Shown here piece by piece: positions 47,387 to 59,061 of a stretch of DNA of 64,000 nucleotides. The stretch is taken from the NCBI RefSeq assembly GCF_014200015.1, contig NZ_JACHOT010000001.1:1736001-1800000 (forward strand), written 5' to 3'. This stretch comes from Aminobacter niigataensis (GTDB taxonomy: Bacteria; Pseudomonadota; Alphaproteobacteria; Rhizobiales; Rhizobiaceae). Position numbers and translations under genes: made by a program. Position 1 is the first letter of the stretch; each line of letters starts with the position of its first letter. The notes beneath the pieces were generated by a model. The model was not told the DNA's origin. It saw nothing but the letters and a program-made list of their open reading frames with translations, and ran no database searches.

Positions 47387-48001
47387 ATGCAAAACCCGCC
47401 GCCGAACCGGCGCTATCTCCTGAAAGCCCTTGCCGGCATGGGCGTCTTGGCACCCTTGCCGCTCTGGGCCGCGCCTCTGCCGACGGTGGAGGAAGTCGCC
47501 TTCGACCCCGACATCCCTGCGCTGGGCAATCCGGATGGCAACGTCACCGTAGTCGAGTATACGGACTACCAGTGCCCCTACTGCAAGCTGAGTTACATCG
47601 AACTGTCGAAAGTAATGGCCGAGGACGGCAACATTCGACTCGTGCTCCGCGACTGGCCGATCTTCGGGCAGGTTTCCCGCAACGCAGCGCTCCTGACGCT
47701 GGCGTCGCACAGCCAGGGGCGTTACGCCGAGGCCGTGAAGACGCTGATGACGGCCAACGAGCGCCTGACCTTTCGCAGCACCGCCAATCTTCTCAGCGAT
47801 GCCGGCATCGACGTCGAGTTGGCCCGGAACGAACTCGGCGCGCGACAGGATATCTTCGTCAGCCTGCTGACGCGAACCGAAGAGCAGGCCAAAGCCTTCC
47901 AGCTCAAGGGCACCCCTGGCTTCCTGATCGGCAAGTCGCTGTACAAGCGTGGCATGACGGCCGACGACTTCCGCAAGGCCATCGCCCAGGCACGCGCCTA
48001 A
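47387..48001 (+). CDS. DsbA-family thioredoxin-fold protein with Tat-like signal
   Basis: This 204-residue periplasmic thiol oxidoreductase has a twin-arginine leader (NRRYLLKALAGMG) and an Ala-x-Ala region near residues 28-30. Active site is CPYC (C63-C66, in YTDYQCPYCKLSY) and the cis-proline loop is KGTPGFLIG. It probably forms disulfides or serves a specific partner. Monocistronic, 75 bases upstream of the groESL CIRCE element. Confidence 0.9.
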   Translation: MQNPPPNRRYLLKALAGMGVLAPLPLWAAPLPTVEEVAFDPDIPALGNPDGNVTVVEYTDYQCPYCKLSYIELSKVMAEDGNIRLVLRDWPIFGQVSRNAALLTLASHSQGRYAEAVKTLMTANERLTFRSTANLLSDAGIDVELARNELGARQDIFVSLLTRTEEQAKAFQLKGTPGFLIGKSLYKRGMTADDFRKAIAQARA

Positions 48002-48038
48002 TTCGCCGAAATCTGGCTGTCGTGAAGCTGTCGTTCCC

Positions 48039-48067
48039 TTGACAGTAAAAGGGCGACAGACTATCTC
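48039..48067 (+). promoter_or_regulatory. Sigma-70 type promoter of groESL
   Basis: TTGACA (48039-48044), a 17-base spacer and TATCTC (48062-48067) form a good housekeeping promoter. The start of transcription would fall just before or within the CIRCE element. Confidence 0.7.
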
Positions 48068-48076
48068 ACCGTCACG

Positions 48077-48103
48077 TTAGCACTCGCCTGAAGTGAGTGC
48101 TAA
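48077..48103. promoter_or_regulatory. CIRCE element (HrcA operator)
   Basis: TTAGCACTC (48077-48085), nine bases, then GAGTGCTAA (48095-48103): an exact match to the CIRCE consensus. HrcA bound here represses groESL, and heat shock relieves it. hrcA is not in the window. Confidence 0.97.
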
Positions 48104-48158
48104 CCAAGTCCGGCCAGACCGGACCGAGGGTTCTCAACAGTCCACCGAGGAAGTTCAA

Positions 48159-50175
<2,017 letters not shown>

Positions 50176-50201
50176 TCCAGCCATCTGGCTCAAGCTTACG
50201 G

Positions 50202-50227
50202 AAAGGGCGCCTTCGGGCGCCCTTTTT
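50202..50227 (+). terminator. Intrinsic terminator of groESL
   Basis: AAAGGGCGCC (50202-50211) and GGCGCCCTTT (50216-50225) enclose a stable TTCG loop, followed by more T. Confidence 0.92.
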
Positions 50228-50431
50228 CTTTGCGTCAAAGATTCCAGAAGAAATTTACAATCAGGCGGAACCTTTTCCGGATGTCGACGTTTTGAACCTG
50301 TCCGAGGCACGTCCGGATGGAGCAATCCTGAAGGAAAACCAAAGGACAAATAGGACGCCTCCAGCACTTCAACAGGTGCGGGAGGCGTTCTCTATTGTGC
50401 CTGTGAACGGCCAGCTTTGTGCCTGGAGCGA

Positions 50432-51880
50432 TCAGCGCGTGCCAGATGCCATCGCCAGCGGTTCGCGAACACCCGCCGACATGCGGATCTCGGCGACAGC
50501 CCTTTGCAGCGGGCCATTGACCCGAAGTGCCTCGCGGCCGGCCGCGATCGTCAGGTCGACCTGATCGACCGGCAAGCTCAACCGTGTCGGCACGCGGTTG
50601 AGCTTGGCCTGCTGCGACGGGTCGAGATCGCCGAACGAAAGGTGCTCGACCACCAACTGCACATCCCTGCAATTCCAGCCGGCCAAGGTGCCGCGGTGAC
50701 GCCGCACCGCTTCGGCAGACAGGCCGCATCGATAACGGATGAGTTCGCCACGCCATTCGCCGACAGCGAATGTGAGCGCGTCGAGCTGGTCGCGCACCAA
50801 GGCCGCCATGGTCGTCTCGGTGACCGCTTCGAGCAGATTGCCAAGCCTTGGGCCCCTGATCGTGTCGCCCCAGTTGACCTCTGCAGCGCGGCCGGCGTCC
50901 GCCACGATGAACAGCAGCTTGCGCAGCTTGACCGCGGCAGCCGGCGAAAGCGGGCCGTAGGGCGTGCCGGCGGCTGAACGCTCGATGGTAAAGCCGGTGA
51001 TGCCGAGATTGTCGGTCAGCCCGCCGTCGAGCAGCTTGACGTAATCCAGGCTGTCGGTCTCGTGGTAGGACCGGATGGCGCCGGCATAGGCCTTGAGCCT
51101 GACCGATGCATCGGGATCGGCGAGCGCCCGGCTCAGCCATTCCGGCTGGCGGTAGCCGCAATCCGGCTTGAGGGCCGAAACAACGACCGGAGCGAAGACG
51201 ACGGGTACGGCGGCCGAAGCCGCAACGGCGTCGGCAAGCCGGACCTTGTCCAGATCGCTGCACAGGGCGGCGAAGGTGTCATAGGTAAACAAGAACGGCG
51301 TGCGATTGTAGATGTCGGAAGCATTGATCCAGACGATCGGGCCATCCGGCCGCCTGAAATCCTCATAGGTCGCGCCGTTGAAGAGATTGTCGTCGAGCCA
51401 TTTGGCAAAGCCATTGCGGTCGTTGACCCCGCCATTGAGCGCGCGGATCAGGTTTACCGGCGACAGAGTCGACTTCCTGAGATTGGCTTCGGCATTCTGG
51501 ATGAGGAATTTTTCGCGGAAGTCGCGATAGTCGTCCCTGCCCTTGTAGCCGAAATAGGATGCGGCGACCGCGCCGCCCGAGGCACCCGAAATCATGCGTA
51601 TGTCGTCGGCGAGGCTGCGCCTGACCGGGGTCTCGTCGATGACCATGTCGTCGAGTTCGCGCAGCACGCCATAAGCGAAGGCCGCAGCGCGCGTGCCGCC
51701 GCCGGAGAACGCCAGCCCGACCACAGTCGAGCCGTCGTCGCCGGGATCGGGGATGAACTCCGGCGATGCAAGCCCGACCTGCGAAGTGAGGACATTTATC
51801 GGGCCGACATCGTCCGCGACGCAGCCCGCGGACAACAGACCTGCAGCGATCGCAAGGACACGACCAAATGCCAATCGCAT
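50432..51880 (-). CDS. Patatin-like phospholipase, lipoprotein
   Basis: This 482-residue protein has a lipoprotein signal (LLSAGC, C20) so it is membrane-anchored outside the cytoplasm. The patatin dyad is S101 in GASGG with oxyanion loop FSGGGTRAAA (59-68), and DGGLTDN near residue 285. It is much longer than the patatin at 26.8 kb and not a close copy. The ATG at 51880 has a GGGGGAG ribosome site. Monocistronic. Confidence 0.9.
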   Translation of the reverse strand: MRLAFGRVLAIAAGLLSAGCVADDVGPINVLTSQVGLASPEFIPDPGDDGSTVVGLAFSGGGTRAAAFAYGVLRELDDMVIDETPVRRSLADDIRMISGASGGAVAASYFGYKGRDDYRDFREKFLIQNAEANLRKSTLSPVNLIRALNGGVNDRNGFAKWLDDNLFNGATYEDFRRPDGPIVWINASDIYNRTPFLFTYDTFAALCSDLDKVRLADAVAASAAVPVVFAPVVVSALKPDCGYRQPEWLSRALADPDASVRLKAYAGAIRSYHETDSLDYVKLLDGGLTDNLGITGFTIERSAAGTPYGPLSPAAAVKLRKLLFIVADAGRAAEVNWGDTIRGPRLGNLLEAVTETTMAALVRDQLDALTFAVGEWRGELIRYRCGLSAEAVRRHRGTLAGWNCRDVQLVVEHLSFGDLDPSQQAKLNRVPTRLSLPVDQVDLTIAAGREALRVNGPLQRAVAEIRMSAGVREPLAMASGTR

Positions 51881-52009
51881 GCAACTCCCCCTTGGCACTC
51901 GATTTCCGCCTGAACCTAACCGGATCGATATGCCCTCGCAACGGATCGGCGGCCGGAACCCTTGGCGGTTCCGGGCGTTGAAGGTCGCACCAGCCACAGG
52001 AGATGCGAA

Positions 52010-52189
52010 ATGGTGAACAAGGACCAGGTCAAGGGCGTTGCCAAGCAGGTTGCCGGCTCCGTCAAGGAAGCAGCAGGCAAAGCCAGCGGCAACAAGGAAA
52101 CCCAGGCCAAGGGCACCGCCGAGAAGATCGTCGGCAAGGTGCAGAAGGCCTATGGCGATACCAAAGAGAAGATCAAGAAGGCGCTGTGA
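52010..52189 (+). CDS. CsbD-family stress protein
   Basis: This 59-residue, lysine-rich helical protein of the CsbD family is usually induced by general stress; its biochemical role is unknown. The pattern DQVKGVAKQVAGSVKEAAGK…KGTAEKIVGKVQKAYGDTKEKIKKAL is characteristic. CAGGAGA precedes the ATG and a terminator follows the stop. Confidence 0.92.
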   Translation: MVNKDQVKGVAKQVAGSVKEAAGKASGNKETQAKGTAEKIVGKVQKAYGDTKEKIKKAL

Positions 52190-52212
52190 ACCACGCGCAC
52201 CGATAGGAAACG

Positions 52213-52234
52213 AGGCGGCTGGGCCGCCTTTTTT
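52213..52234 (+). terminator. Terminator after the csbD-like gene
   Basis: AGGCGGC (52213-52219) pairs with GCCGCCT (52223-52229), followed by five further T residues. Confidence 0.85.
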
Positions 52235-52370
52235 CATGCCCGGAGCGTTACAGCTGAAATGACTTCCAACTTGAACCGATTAGCTTTCCCGACCGGACCA
52301 TTCTCCGCTTGATGCCTTGGGTGCAACGCGATAGGCCGTTGCCCGCAACGACATTTTCGGAGACCTGATC

Positions 52371-53768
52371 GTGACAGCCCAGAAGACCAGAACCGAGACC
52401 GACACCTTCGGACCGATCGAGGTCGCTTCCGACCGCTATTGGGGCGCGCAGGCGCAGCGCTCTCTGGGCAATTTCAAGATCGGCTGGGAAAAGCAGCCGC
52501 TCTCCGTCGTGCGCGCACTGGGCATCGTCAAGCGCGCCTGCGCCGAAGCGAACATGGCGCTTGGCCGCCTCGACCCCAAGGTCGGCAACACCGTGGTGGC
52601 AGCCGCCCAGGAAGTCATCGACGGCAAGCTCAACGACCATTTCCCGCTCGTCGTCTGGCAGACCGGCTCGGGCACGCAGTCGAACATGAACGCCAACGAG
52701 GTGATCTCCAACCGCGCCATCGAAATGCTGGGCGGCGAGATGGGCTCGAAGAAGCCGGTCCATCCCAATGACCACGTCAACATGAGCCAGTCGTCGAACG
52801 ACACCTACCCGACGGCCATGCATATCGCCTGCGCCGAGCGCATCGTCCACGACCTCTTGCCGGCGCTGAAGCACCTGCATGCCGCCCTCGACAAGAAGGC
52901 ACGCGAATTCGACCATATCATCAAGATCGGCCGCACCCACACCCAGGATGCAACGCCACTGACGCTGGGCCAGGAATTCGGCGGCTATGCCGCGCAGGTC
53001 GCCTCGTCGATCAAGCGCATCGAACTGACACTGCCGGGCCTGCAGGAACTGGCCCAGGGCGGCACCGCGGTCGGCACAGGCCTCAACGCGCCGATCGGCT
53101 TTGCCGAGAAGGTGGCCGAGCAAATCGCGGCCATCACCGGCCTGCCTTTCGTCACAGCGCCGAACAAGTTCGAAGCGCTTGCCGCACACGACTCGATGGT
53201 CTTCTCGCACGGCGCCATCAACGCGGCCGCCGCCTCCCTGTTCAAGATCGCCAACGACATCCGCTTCCTCGGCTCGGGCCCGCGTTCGGGCCTCGGCGAG
53301 CTGGCGCTGCCCGAAAACGAACCCGGCTCGTCGATCATGCCGGGCAAGGTCAACCCGACCCAGTGCGAGGCGCTGACCCAGGTCTGCGTCCAGGTCTTCG
53401 GCAACAACGCAGCACTTACCTTTGCCGGCAGCCAGGGCCATTTCGAACTCAACGTCTACAACCCCGTCATGGCCTACAACTTCCTGCAATCGGTGCAGTT
53501 GATGGCGGACGCTGCGGTCTCGTTCACCGACAACTGCGTCGTCGGCATCGAGGCGCGCGAGGACAACATCAAGGCTGCCCTCGACCGTTCGCTGATGCTG
53601 GTCACCGCCCTGGCGCCGACCATCGGCTACGACAACGCCGCCAAGATCGCCAAGACCGCGCACAAGAACGGCACCACGCTGCGCGAGGAGGCCCTCGCCA
53701 CCGGCCTGGTCAGCGCCGAGGACTACGACCGCATCGTCCGTCCTGAGGACATGACCCGGCCGGGTTGA
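52371..53768 (+). CDS. fumC: Class II fumarate hydratase
   Basis: This 465-residue, iron-free fumarase of the TCA cycle converts fumarate to malate. The superfamily signature [15 protein letters not shown] contains the catalytic serine; [12 protein letters not shown] and [14 protein letters not shown] block ([14 protein letters not shown]) bind substrate. It starts at GTG 52371 with CGGAGA upstream. Confidence 0.96.
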   Translation: MTAQKTRTETDTFGPIEVASDRYWGAQAQRSLGNFKIGWEKQPLSVVRALGIVKRACAEANMALGRLDPKVGNTVVAAAQEVIDGKLNDHFPLVVWQTGSGTQSNMNANEVISNRAIEMLGGEMGSKKPVHPNDHVNMSQSSNDTYPTAMHIACAERIVHDLLPALKHLHAALDKKAREFDHIIKIGRTHTQDATPLTLGQEFGGYAAQVASSIKRIELTLPGLQELAQGGTAVGTGLNAPIGFAEKVAEQIAAITGLPFVTAPNKFEALAAHDSMVFSHGAINAAAASLFKIANDIRFLGSGPRSGLGELALPENEPGSSIMPGKVNPTQCEALTQVCVQVFGNNAALTFAGSQGHFELNVYNPVMAYNFLQSVQLMADAAVSFTDNCVVGIEAREDNIKAALDRSLMLVTALAPTIGYDNAAKIAKTAHKNGTTLREEALATGLVSAEDYDRIVRPEDMTRPG

Positions 53769-53885
53769 GGTACCCAGCGCAAATTCATTCCATTAGTGAA
53801 CGATCTGTCGACACATTCGCACCTTTAGTGAACAGTCGAAATCCGTTAGGTGTGGGGCATCGAAATTCAACGGAGCCCCACCCCA

Positions 53886-54308
53886 ATGTCCAACGCTTCC
53901 ATCGCTTCTGAAAAGGCCGTCAGCGGCAACGCCTCGGCCCTTATCCTGGCAGGCCGCGTCCTGCTTTCGGTCATCTTCATCCTCGCCGGCTTTGCCAAGC
54001 TGACCGCCATTTCCGGCACCGCCGGCTGGTTTGCCAGCATCGGCCTGCCCGCTCCGACCGTAACGACGGTCGTTGTCGGCCTGGTTGAACTGGTCGGTGG
54101 CATCGCCGTCCTGGTCGGCTTCCAGACCCGCATCGCCGCCATCCTGCTCGGCGTGTTCACGCTGGCCGCTACTGCTATCGCCCACACCGACTTTGCCGAT
54201 CAGGTCCAGATGATGTTCCTGCAGAAGAACCTGGCGATTGCCGGCGGCCTGTTCGTGCTCGCCGCCTTCGGCGCCGGCGCCCTGTCGATCGACGGCCGTC
54301 GCAGCTAA
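53886..54308 (+). CDS. DoxX family membrane protein (copy 1)
   Basis: This 140-residue protein has four membrane helices of the DoxX/SURF4-like family (LILAGRVLLSVIFILAGFAKL, ELVGGIAVLVGFQTRIAAILLG). Members take part in thiosulfate oxidation or redox control, but most are uncharacterised. It has its own terminator and is followed by a paralogue. Confidence 0.88.
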   Translation: MSNASIASEKAVSGNASALILAGRVLLSVIFILAGFAKLTAISGTAGWFASIGLPAPTVTTVVVGLVELVGGIAVLVGFQTRIAAILLGVFTLAATAIAHTDFADQVQMMFLQKNLAIAGGLFVLAAFGAGALSIDGRRS

Positions 54309-54334
54309 GTTTTAGAAATTCCTCCCAAGGAATG

Positions 54335-54359
54335 GCCCGGGCTTGTCCCGGGCTTTTTT
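54335..54359 (+). terminator. Terminator between the two doxX-like genes
   Basis: GCCCGGG (54335-54341) and CCCGGGC (54347-54353) with a 5-base loop, followed by six T residues. Confidence 0.88.
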
Positions 54360-54441
54360 GTGCGCCAATACCGCCGCGGCGCGATGTGGTGACTTTGCAA
54401 GAATGCGGGCGCATTCTCGGCGGACCATCGAGGGTGCGCCA

Positions 54442-54855
54442 ATGCTCGGGAACGCGTCGTTGCTGCTTGCGAGATTGCTGATTGCGGCACTGTTCGTACC
54501 GGCCGGCATCAGCACCTTGTCCAATGTCGCCGGCGCCGCCAGCTACTTTGCCGGACTTGGCTTTCCGCTGCCGACATTGGTCGCGTTGGGTGTCGGCCTG
54601 TTCGAGCTGATTGGCGGCGTGCTGGTCCTGGTCGGCTTCCAGACCCGCATCGCCGCGCCACTGCTTGCAGCGTTCGCGCTGTCTGCGGGTTTCATCGGCC
54701 ACTACGGTCAGGGTGGCGACGACCCGGCACTGCTTTTCATGCACCAGCAGGCGCTGATGAAGGACATCGCCACGGCAGGCGGCTTGCTGGCGCTATCAGT
54801 GGCAGGCGCCGGGGCGATCTCGCTCGATCGCATGCTCCGACGCCAGGCTATTTGA
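54442..54855 (+). CDS. DoxX family membrane protein (copy 2)
   Basis: This 137-residue paralogue of the preceding gene shares the block GGVLVLVGFQTRIAAPLLA and the overall four-helix layout, so the two arose by tandem duplication and have since diverged. The start MLGNASLLLARLL at 54442 has GAGGGTG upstream; ATG 54403 would add 13 residues. The last eight bases overlap the convergent ppx gene. Confidence 0.85.
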   Translation: MLGNASLLLARLLIAALFVPAGISTLSNVAGAASYFAGLGFPLPTLVALGVGLFELIGGVLVLVGFQTRIAAPLLAAFALSAGFIGHYGQGGDDPALLFMHQQALMKDIATAGGLLALSVAGAGAISLDRMLRRQAI

Positions 54856-56383
54856 CCGAGGTACTTGGCCCGTCCTCGACCGCCAGCACCAGCTTGCGGC
54901 CGGTAACCTTGGCGAGTTGTGCCAGCCGGCCCGCAGGACGCTCGCCATAGAGCTGGCCAAATTCAGCGGGGATGACCAGCGCCAGCACGCCCCCGCCCCT
55001 GTCTTCCCAGCGCAGCTTGGGCATGACGCCGGGCATCGAGGCAGAGAGCAGATAAACCACGCGCATCATCGCGCCGAGGATGCGCGCCCGTTCGAGATAG
55101 CGTGGCGTCGCCAGCTCCTTCAGTTCGGGTGCGAAGCTGTCGTTGAAGACACCGTCATGGCGGAAAAGGTTGGCCAGGGCCAGAAATGCACGGCCGGGAT
55201 GGTCGACTCCGATGAACGAGGCGTGCGCGATGATGTTGAGCGACTGCCGGCCGCGATATTCGGGATGCGCGCGCCAGCCGATGTCGGCAAGCAGGCAGGC
55301 GGCATGGCGATATCGCGCCTCCTCCTCGGTCTCATCGATGCCGAAGGCAGCGAATGCCTGCTTGGTCCACTCGGTCAATTCACGGGCATGGCGCACAGAA
55401 CGTGCGCGCAGGACCGCCAGTTCCTCGGCCGCCGAGATCAGTGGATCGGATCGACGTACTTCCTCATCGAGCAGCGAAAACAGAAAGCCCTCGCGCACGC
55501 CCAGTGCCGACACGACAATCTTCGATGGCTCCATCGCGGCGATGATTTCCTGAAGCACCACAGCACCATAAGGGAGCAACGTGCGGCGGTTTTTCGACAC
55601 GCCCTCGATGCCCTTGAGCTTTTCGACGTCGCCGCGTGCCACCTGCTTGAGAAACGGGATCATACTGGCAGGGTCGAGCTGGTAGTGATGCATCACCTCC
55701 AGCGGATAGTTGGTGACGCCCATGTGCAGCCGGGCGAGGTTTCGCCAGGTGCCGCCAACGGCATAGAAGGTCCTGCCTTGTCCGCCCTTGAGCAGTTTGG
55801 CACGCATCAGCTCGGTGCGGGCGATCTTGGCTGCCACGACGGGCGAACCTTTGGCCATGTCCTGGAGACGCAGTCCGCCCAGCGGAAGCGTGATGCCGTC
55901 GCCGATGTCCTCGCCCCTGACGTCGACCAGTTCGAGGCTGCCGCCGCCAAGATCCCCGGCGATGCCGTCGGCGGGGTGGAAGGCGGAGATCACGCCCAGC
56001 GCCGAGAAATGCGCTTCCTCGCGGCCAGTAAGCACCTGTATCTCGGTGCCGAGCACGCGCTCGGCGCGCTCGATGAAATCAGGACCGTTGATGGCCTCGC
56101 GGGCGGCAGCGGTCGCCAGCACATACATCTTCTCCGCGCCCGACTGCTCGGACAGCGCGCGAAAGCGCCGGAACTCTTCCATCGAGCGGGTCACGCCCTC
56201 CGGATCGAGCTTCCCAGTCGAGACGATGCCGCGGCCAAGGCCAGCCAGCATCTTTTCGTTGAACAGAAGGGTCGGCGAGCGCGCCAGGCCCTCATAGACG
56301 ACGAGACGTATGGAGTTCGAGCCGATATCGATGATCGACAGCGGTCGGCGGTCCTTGAGCCGGCCCTGCGAAAGCTCGGCCAT
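54848..56383 (-). CDS. ppx: Exopolyphosphatase (Ppx/GppA family)
   Basis: This 511-residue ASKHA-fold phosphatase removes phosphate from polyphosphate ends and possibly from pppGpp. Phosphate loops IDIGSNSIRLVVYEG and GDLGGGSLELVDV are intact; the C-terminal HD-like half is present (RHAACLLADIGWRAHPEYRG). Its start shares one base with the ppk stop, so synthesis and breakdown enzymes are coupled. Confidence 0.95.
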   Translation of the reverse strand: MAELSQGRLKDRRPLSIIDIGSNSIRLVVYEGLARSPTLLFNEKMLAGLGRGIVSTGKLDPEGVTRSMEEFRRFRALSEQSGAEKMYVLATAAAREAINGPDFIERAERVLGTEIQVLTGREEAHFSALGVISAFHPADGIAGDLGGGSLELVDVRGEDIGDGITLPLGGLRLQDMAKGSPVVAAKIARTELMRAKLLKGGQGRTFYAVGGTWRNLARLHMGVTNYPLEVMHHYQLDPASMIPFLKQVARGDVEKLKGIEGVSKNRRTLLPYGAVVLQEIIAAMEPSKIVVSALGVREGFLFSLLDEEVRRSDPLISAAEELAVLRARSVRHARELTEWTKQAFAAFGIDETEEEARYRHAACLLADIGWRAHPEYRGRQSLNIIAHASFIGVDHPGRAFLALANLFRHDGVFNDSFAPELKELATPRYLERARILGAMMRVVYLLSASMPGVMPKLRWEDRGGGVLALVIPAEFGQLYGERPAGRLAQLAKVTGRKLVLAVEDGPSTSVK

Positions 56384-58590
56384 CAGCTGGCCGCCGCCTC
56401 CGCCTTCTTGCGACGTTTGAACTGGGCGATGCGTTTGGGTGCATGGGACTTCAGCGCGTCACCCCGTCCGGACAGGCTCGGATTGGTCATGAAATATTCC
56501 TGCGCGTTGAATGGCTCTTCGCCCTCGTCCAGCGTCACCCGGCGCGAGGTACCATCCGCCAATACTTCGAAACTTTGCTGGTTGTCCATGATGTTTCCCA
56601 GCATCACCTGGCCAAGCACCTGCTCGTGGACGGTCGAATGCGTGGCGATCGGGATCATGCATTCGACACGGCGATCAAGGTTGCGCGGCATCAGATCAGC
56701 CGAGCTGATATAGACCACGGCTTCGTCCGAAGGCAGGCCGTGGCCGTTGCCGAAGCAATAGATGCGGCTGTGCTCGAGGAAGCGGCCGACGATCGACCGG
56801 ACGCGGATGTTCTCCGACAGTCCGGGCACCTGCGGCCTCAGGCAACAGATGCCGCGTACGACGAGGTCGATCTCGACGCCGCTGCGGCTCGCGTCATAAA
56901 GCGCGTCGATCACGTCAGGATCGACGAGCGAGTTCATCTTCATCCAGATCTGTGCCGGCCGGCCTGCGCGGGCATGTTCGACCTCGTCAGCGATGTGCTT
57001 GAGGATGCGGCTGCGCAGCGTATAGGGCGACAAGGCGATGCACATCTCGTCCGCCGGCTCGGCGTAGCCGGTAATGAAGTTGAAGATCTGCGCCACGTCG
57101 CGCGCGATCGCCGAATCGGTGGTGAAGAACGACAGGTCGGTGTAGATGCGCGCGGTGATCGGGTGGTAGTTGCCGGTGCCGAGATGGACGTAGTTGCGCA
57201 GGCGGCCGTCCTCGCGCCGAACCACCAGCGACATCTTGGCGTGCGTCTTGAGCTCCAGGAAGCCGAACACGACCTGCACGCCGGCGCGTTCGAGATCGCG
57301 CGCCCAGCGGATGTTGGCCTCCTCGTCGAAGCGAGCCTTGAGCTCGACCAGTGCGGTCACCGACTTGCCGGCCTCGGCGGCGTCGACAAGGGCGCGCACG
57401 ATCGGGCTGTCGTTGGACGTGCGGTAGAGCGTCTGCTTGATCGCCACGACCTCGGGATCGATCGCTGCCTGGCGCAGGAACTGCACCACCACGTCGAACG
57501 ATTCGTAGGGGTGGTGGACGACGAAGTCCTTCTCGCGGATCGCAGCGAAACAGTCGCCGCGATGCTCGCGGATGCGCTCGGGAAAACGCGGATTGAAGGG
57601 CGGGAACTTCAGGTCGTCGCGCGGCACGGCGACGATCTCGGAAATCTGGCTGATGGCCAGCGGGCCGCTGAGGACGCTGATGCGGCTCGCCGAAACGCCC
57701 AGTTCGCCGGCAACGAAATCGCGCAGTTGGGATGGCATCTGGCTGTCGAACTCGATGCGGATGACCGAGCCGCGCCGACGCCGCTTCAATGCGGTCTCGA
57801 ACAGCCGCACAAGATCCTCGGATTCTTCCTCGACCTCGATATCGCTGTCCCGAATGATCTGGAACGTGCCCGATCCCTTGACCTCGTAGCCGGGGAAAAG
57901 CTTACCGATGAACAGGTTCACCGTCTCCTCGATCGGGATGAAACGCACCGAGCGCTTGCGGTCCGGCAGCCTGATGTAGCGCTTCAGCGCCACCGGCAGG
58001 CGCAGCAGCGCCGTCATCTCCTCGCCGCTCTTGCGATGACGCAACTGCAGCGCGATCGAGAAGCCAAGATTGGGAATGAACGGGAACGGATGTGCCGGAT
58101 CGATCGACAGCGGCGTCAGTACCGGGAAGATCTGCTCCATGAAGTGGTCCTCGAGCCACTTCCTTTCGTCCTTGCCGAGATCGGCCGCCGCTATGCTCTC
58201 GATACCCTCGAGCTTGAGCAGTTCCATCAGGCTCGACAGGCTCTTCTGCTGGTCTTCCTGAAGCCGTTCGACCTCGAGCAACAGCTGATTGAGCTGCTGT
58301 TCGGGGGTGCGCCCGTCGGCACTGCGGACGGTGATGCCTTCGCGCACCTGGCCGGCAAGACCGGCGACGCGGACCATGAAGAACTCGTCGAGATTGCCGG
58401 CCGAAATCGACAGGAAGCGGACGCGCTCCAGCAACGGATGGTTCGGGTTCTGCGACTGTTCGAGCACGCGCCGGTTGAACTGCAACCAGGAGAACTCCCG
58501 ATTGACGAAGCGGTCGGGGTTGCCGTCGATTGCGCCGGTCGGCGACTTGTCGTTGACGAAATCGGTATGGACCGGCTTCAACTGATTCAT
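56383..58590 (-). CDS. ppk1: Polyphosphate kinase 1
   Basis: This 735-residue enzyme makes inorganic polyphosphate from ATP at the membrane. The N-terminal block [17 protein letters not shown] and the autophosphorylated histidine region [12 protein letters not shown] (near residue 470) are intact. ATG 58590 is used; the first in-frame start is a TTG two codons earlier. Operon with ppx. Confidence 0.97.
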   Translation of the reverse strand: MNQLKPVHTDFVNDKSPTGAIDGNPDRFVNREFSWLQFNRRVLEQSQNPNHPLLERVRFLSISAGNLDEFFMVRVAGLAGQVREGITVRSADGRTPEQQLNQLLLEVERLQEDQQKSLSSLMELLKLEGIESIAAADLGKDERKWLEDHFMEQIFPVLTPLSIDPAHPFPFIPNLGFSIALQLRHRKSGEEMTALLRLPVALKRYIRLPDRKRSVRFIPIEETVNLFIGKLFPGYEVKGSGTFQIIRDSDIEVEEESEDLVRLFETALKRRRRGSVIRIEFDSQMPSQLRDFVAGELGVSASRISVLSGPLAISQISEIVAVPRDDLKFPPFNPRFPERIREHRGDCFAAIREKDFVVHHPYESFDVVVQFLRQAAIDPEVVAIKQTLYRTSNDSPIVRALVDAAEAGKSVTALVELKARFDEEANIRWARDLERAGVQVVFGFLELKTHAKMSLVVRREDGRLRNYVHLGTGNYHPITARIYTDLSFFTTDSAIARDVAQIFNFITGYAEPADEMCIALSPYTLRSRILKHIADEVEHARAGRPAQIWMKMNSLVDPDVIDALYDASRSGVEIDLVVRGICCLRPQVPGLSENIRVRSIVGRFLEHSRIYCFGNGHGLPSDEAVVYISSADLMPRNLDRRVECMIPIATHSTVHEQVLGQVMLGNIMDNQQSFEVLADGTSRRVTLDEGEEPFNAQEYFMTNPSLSGRGDALKSHAPKRIAQFKRRKKAEAAAS

Positions 58591-58796
58591 ATGCAAACCT
58601 TCCCCACTGCCGCGTTCCGCCGCTTATCCGGCTCAACTTATCCTCTGACAGGCAATTGCGACAGTTTCATTTCAGCATCTTGCAAACCCGCTGCTTATGA
58701 TACAAACGCTGTCGAATAACGGCGTCGCGCGCCCTGTGGACGCGCCGAAGACGCCATGGCATTCATGCGCGCAGTTCCTCAGAAGGGAAAAACACC

Positions 58797-59045
58797 ATGG
58801 CCGGCGGCTCCATCCCCCACTTCCAGAACGATGCTGGACATGCCGTGATCGAAATCGGCGTGAAGGAATTCATGTGCGTGGGCGCCAACCCGCCCTTCGA
58901 CCATCCGCATGTGTTCCTCGACATGGGTGCGGATGCCGAAAAGGTCTGCCCCTATTGCTCGACGCTCTATCGCTACTCGTCCAAGCTGAAGGCCACCGAG
59001 ACGCTGCCGCAAGGCTGCCTCTACGTGGTCGACCGCGCAGCCTGA
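58797..59045 (+). CDS. Zinc-finger (zf-CHCC/NDUFS6-like) protein
   Basis: This 82-residue protein has the zinc site C27, H38, C51 and C54 (EFMCVGANPPFDHPHVFLDMG… CPYCSTLYRY). It is the bacterial counterpart of the mitochondrial complex I assembly subunit NDUFS6 and is common in alphaproteobacteria with NADH dehydrogenase; no nuo gene is nearby. AAGGGAA precedes the ATG. Followed at 16 bases by the FAD monooxygenase. Confidence 0.9.
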   Translation: MAGGSIPHFQNDAGHAVIEIGVKEFMCVGANPPFDHPHVFLDMGADAEKVCPYCSTLYRYSSKLKATETLPQGCLYVVDRAA

Positions 59046-59061
59046 CCCGCAAGCCGCGGTC

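Noticed and set aside
58637..58665. Possible Pho box upstream of ppk1 (two CTGTC repeats on the minus strand)
   Set aside because: The repeats are 13 bases apart instead of the 11 expected for PhoB, and the second half of each unit does not match.
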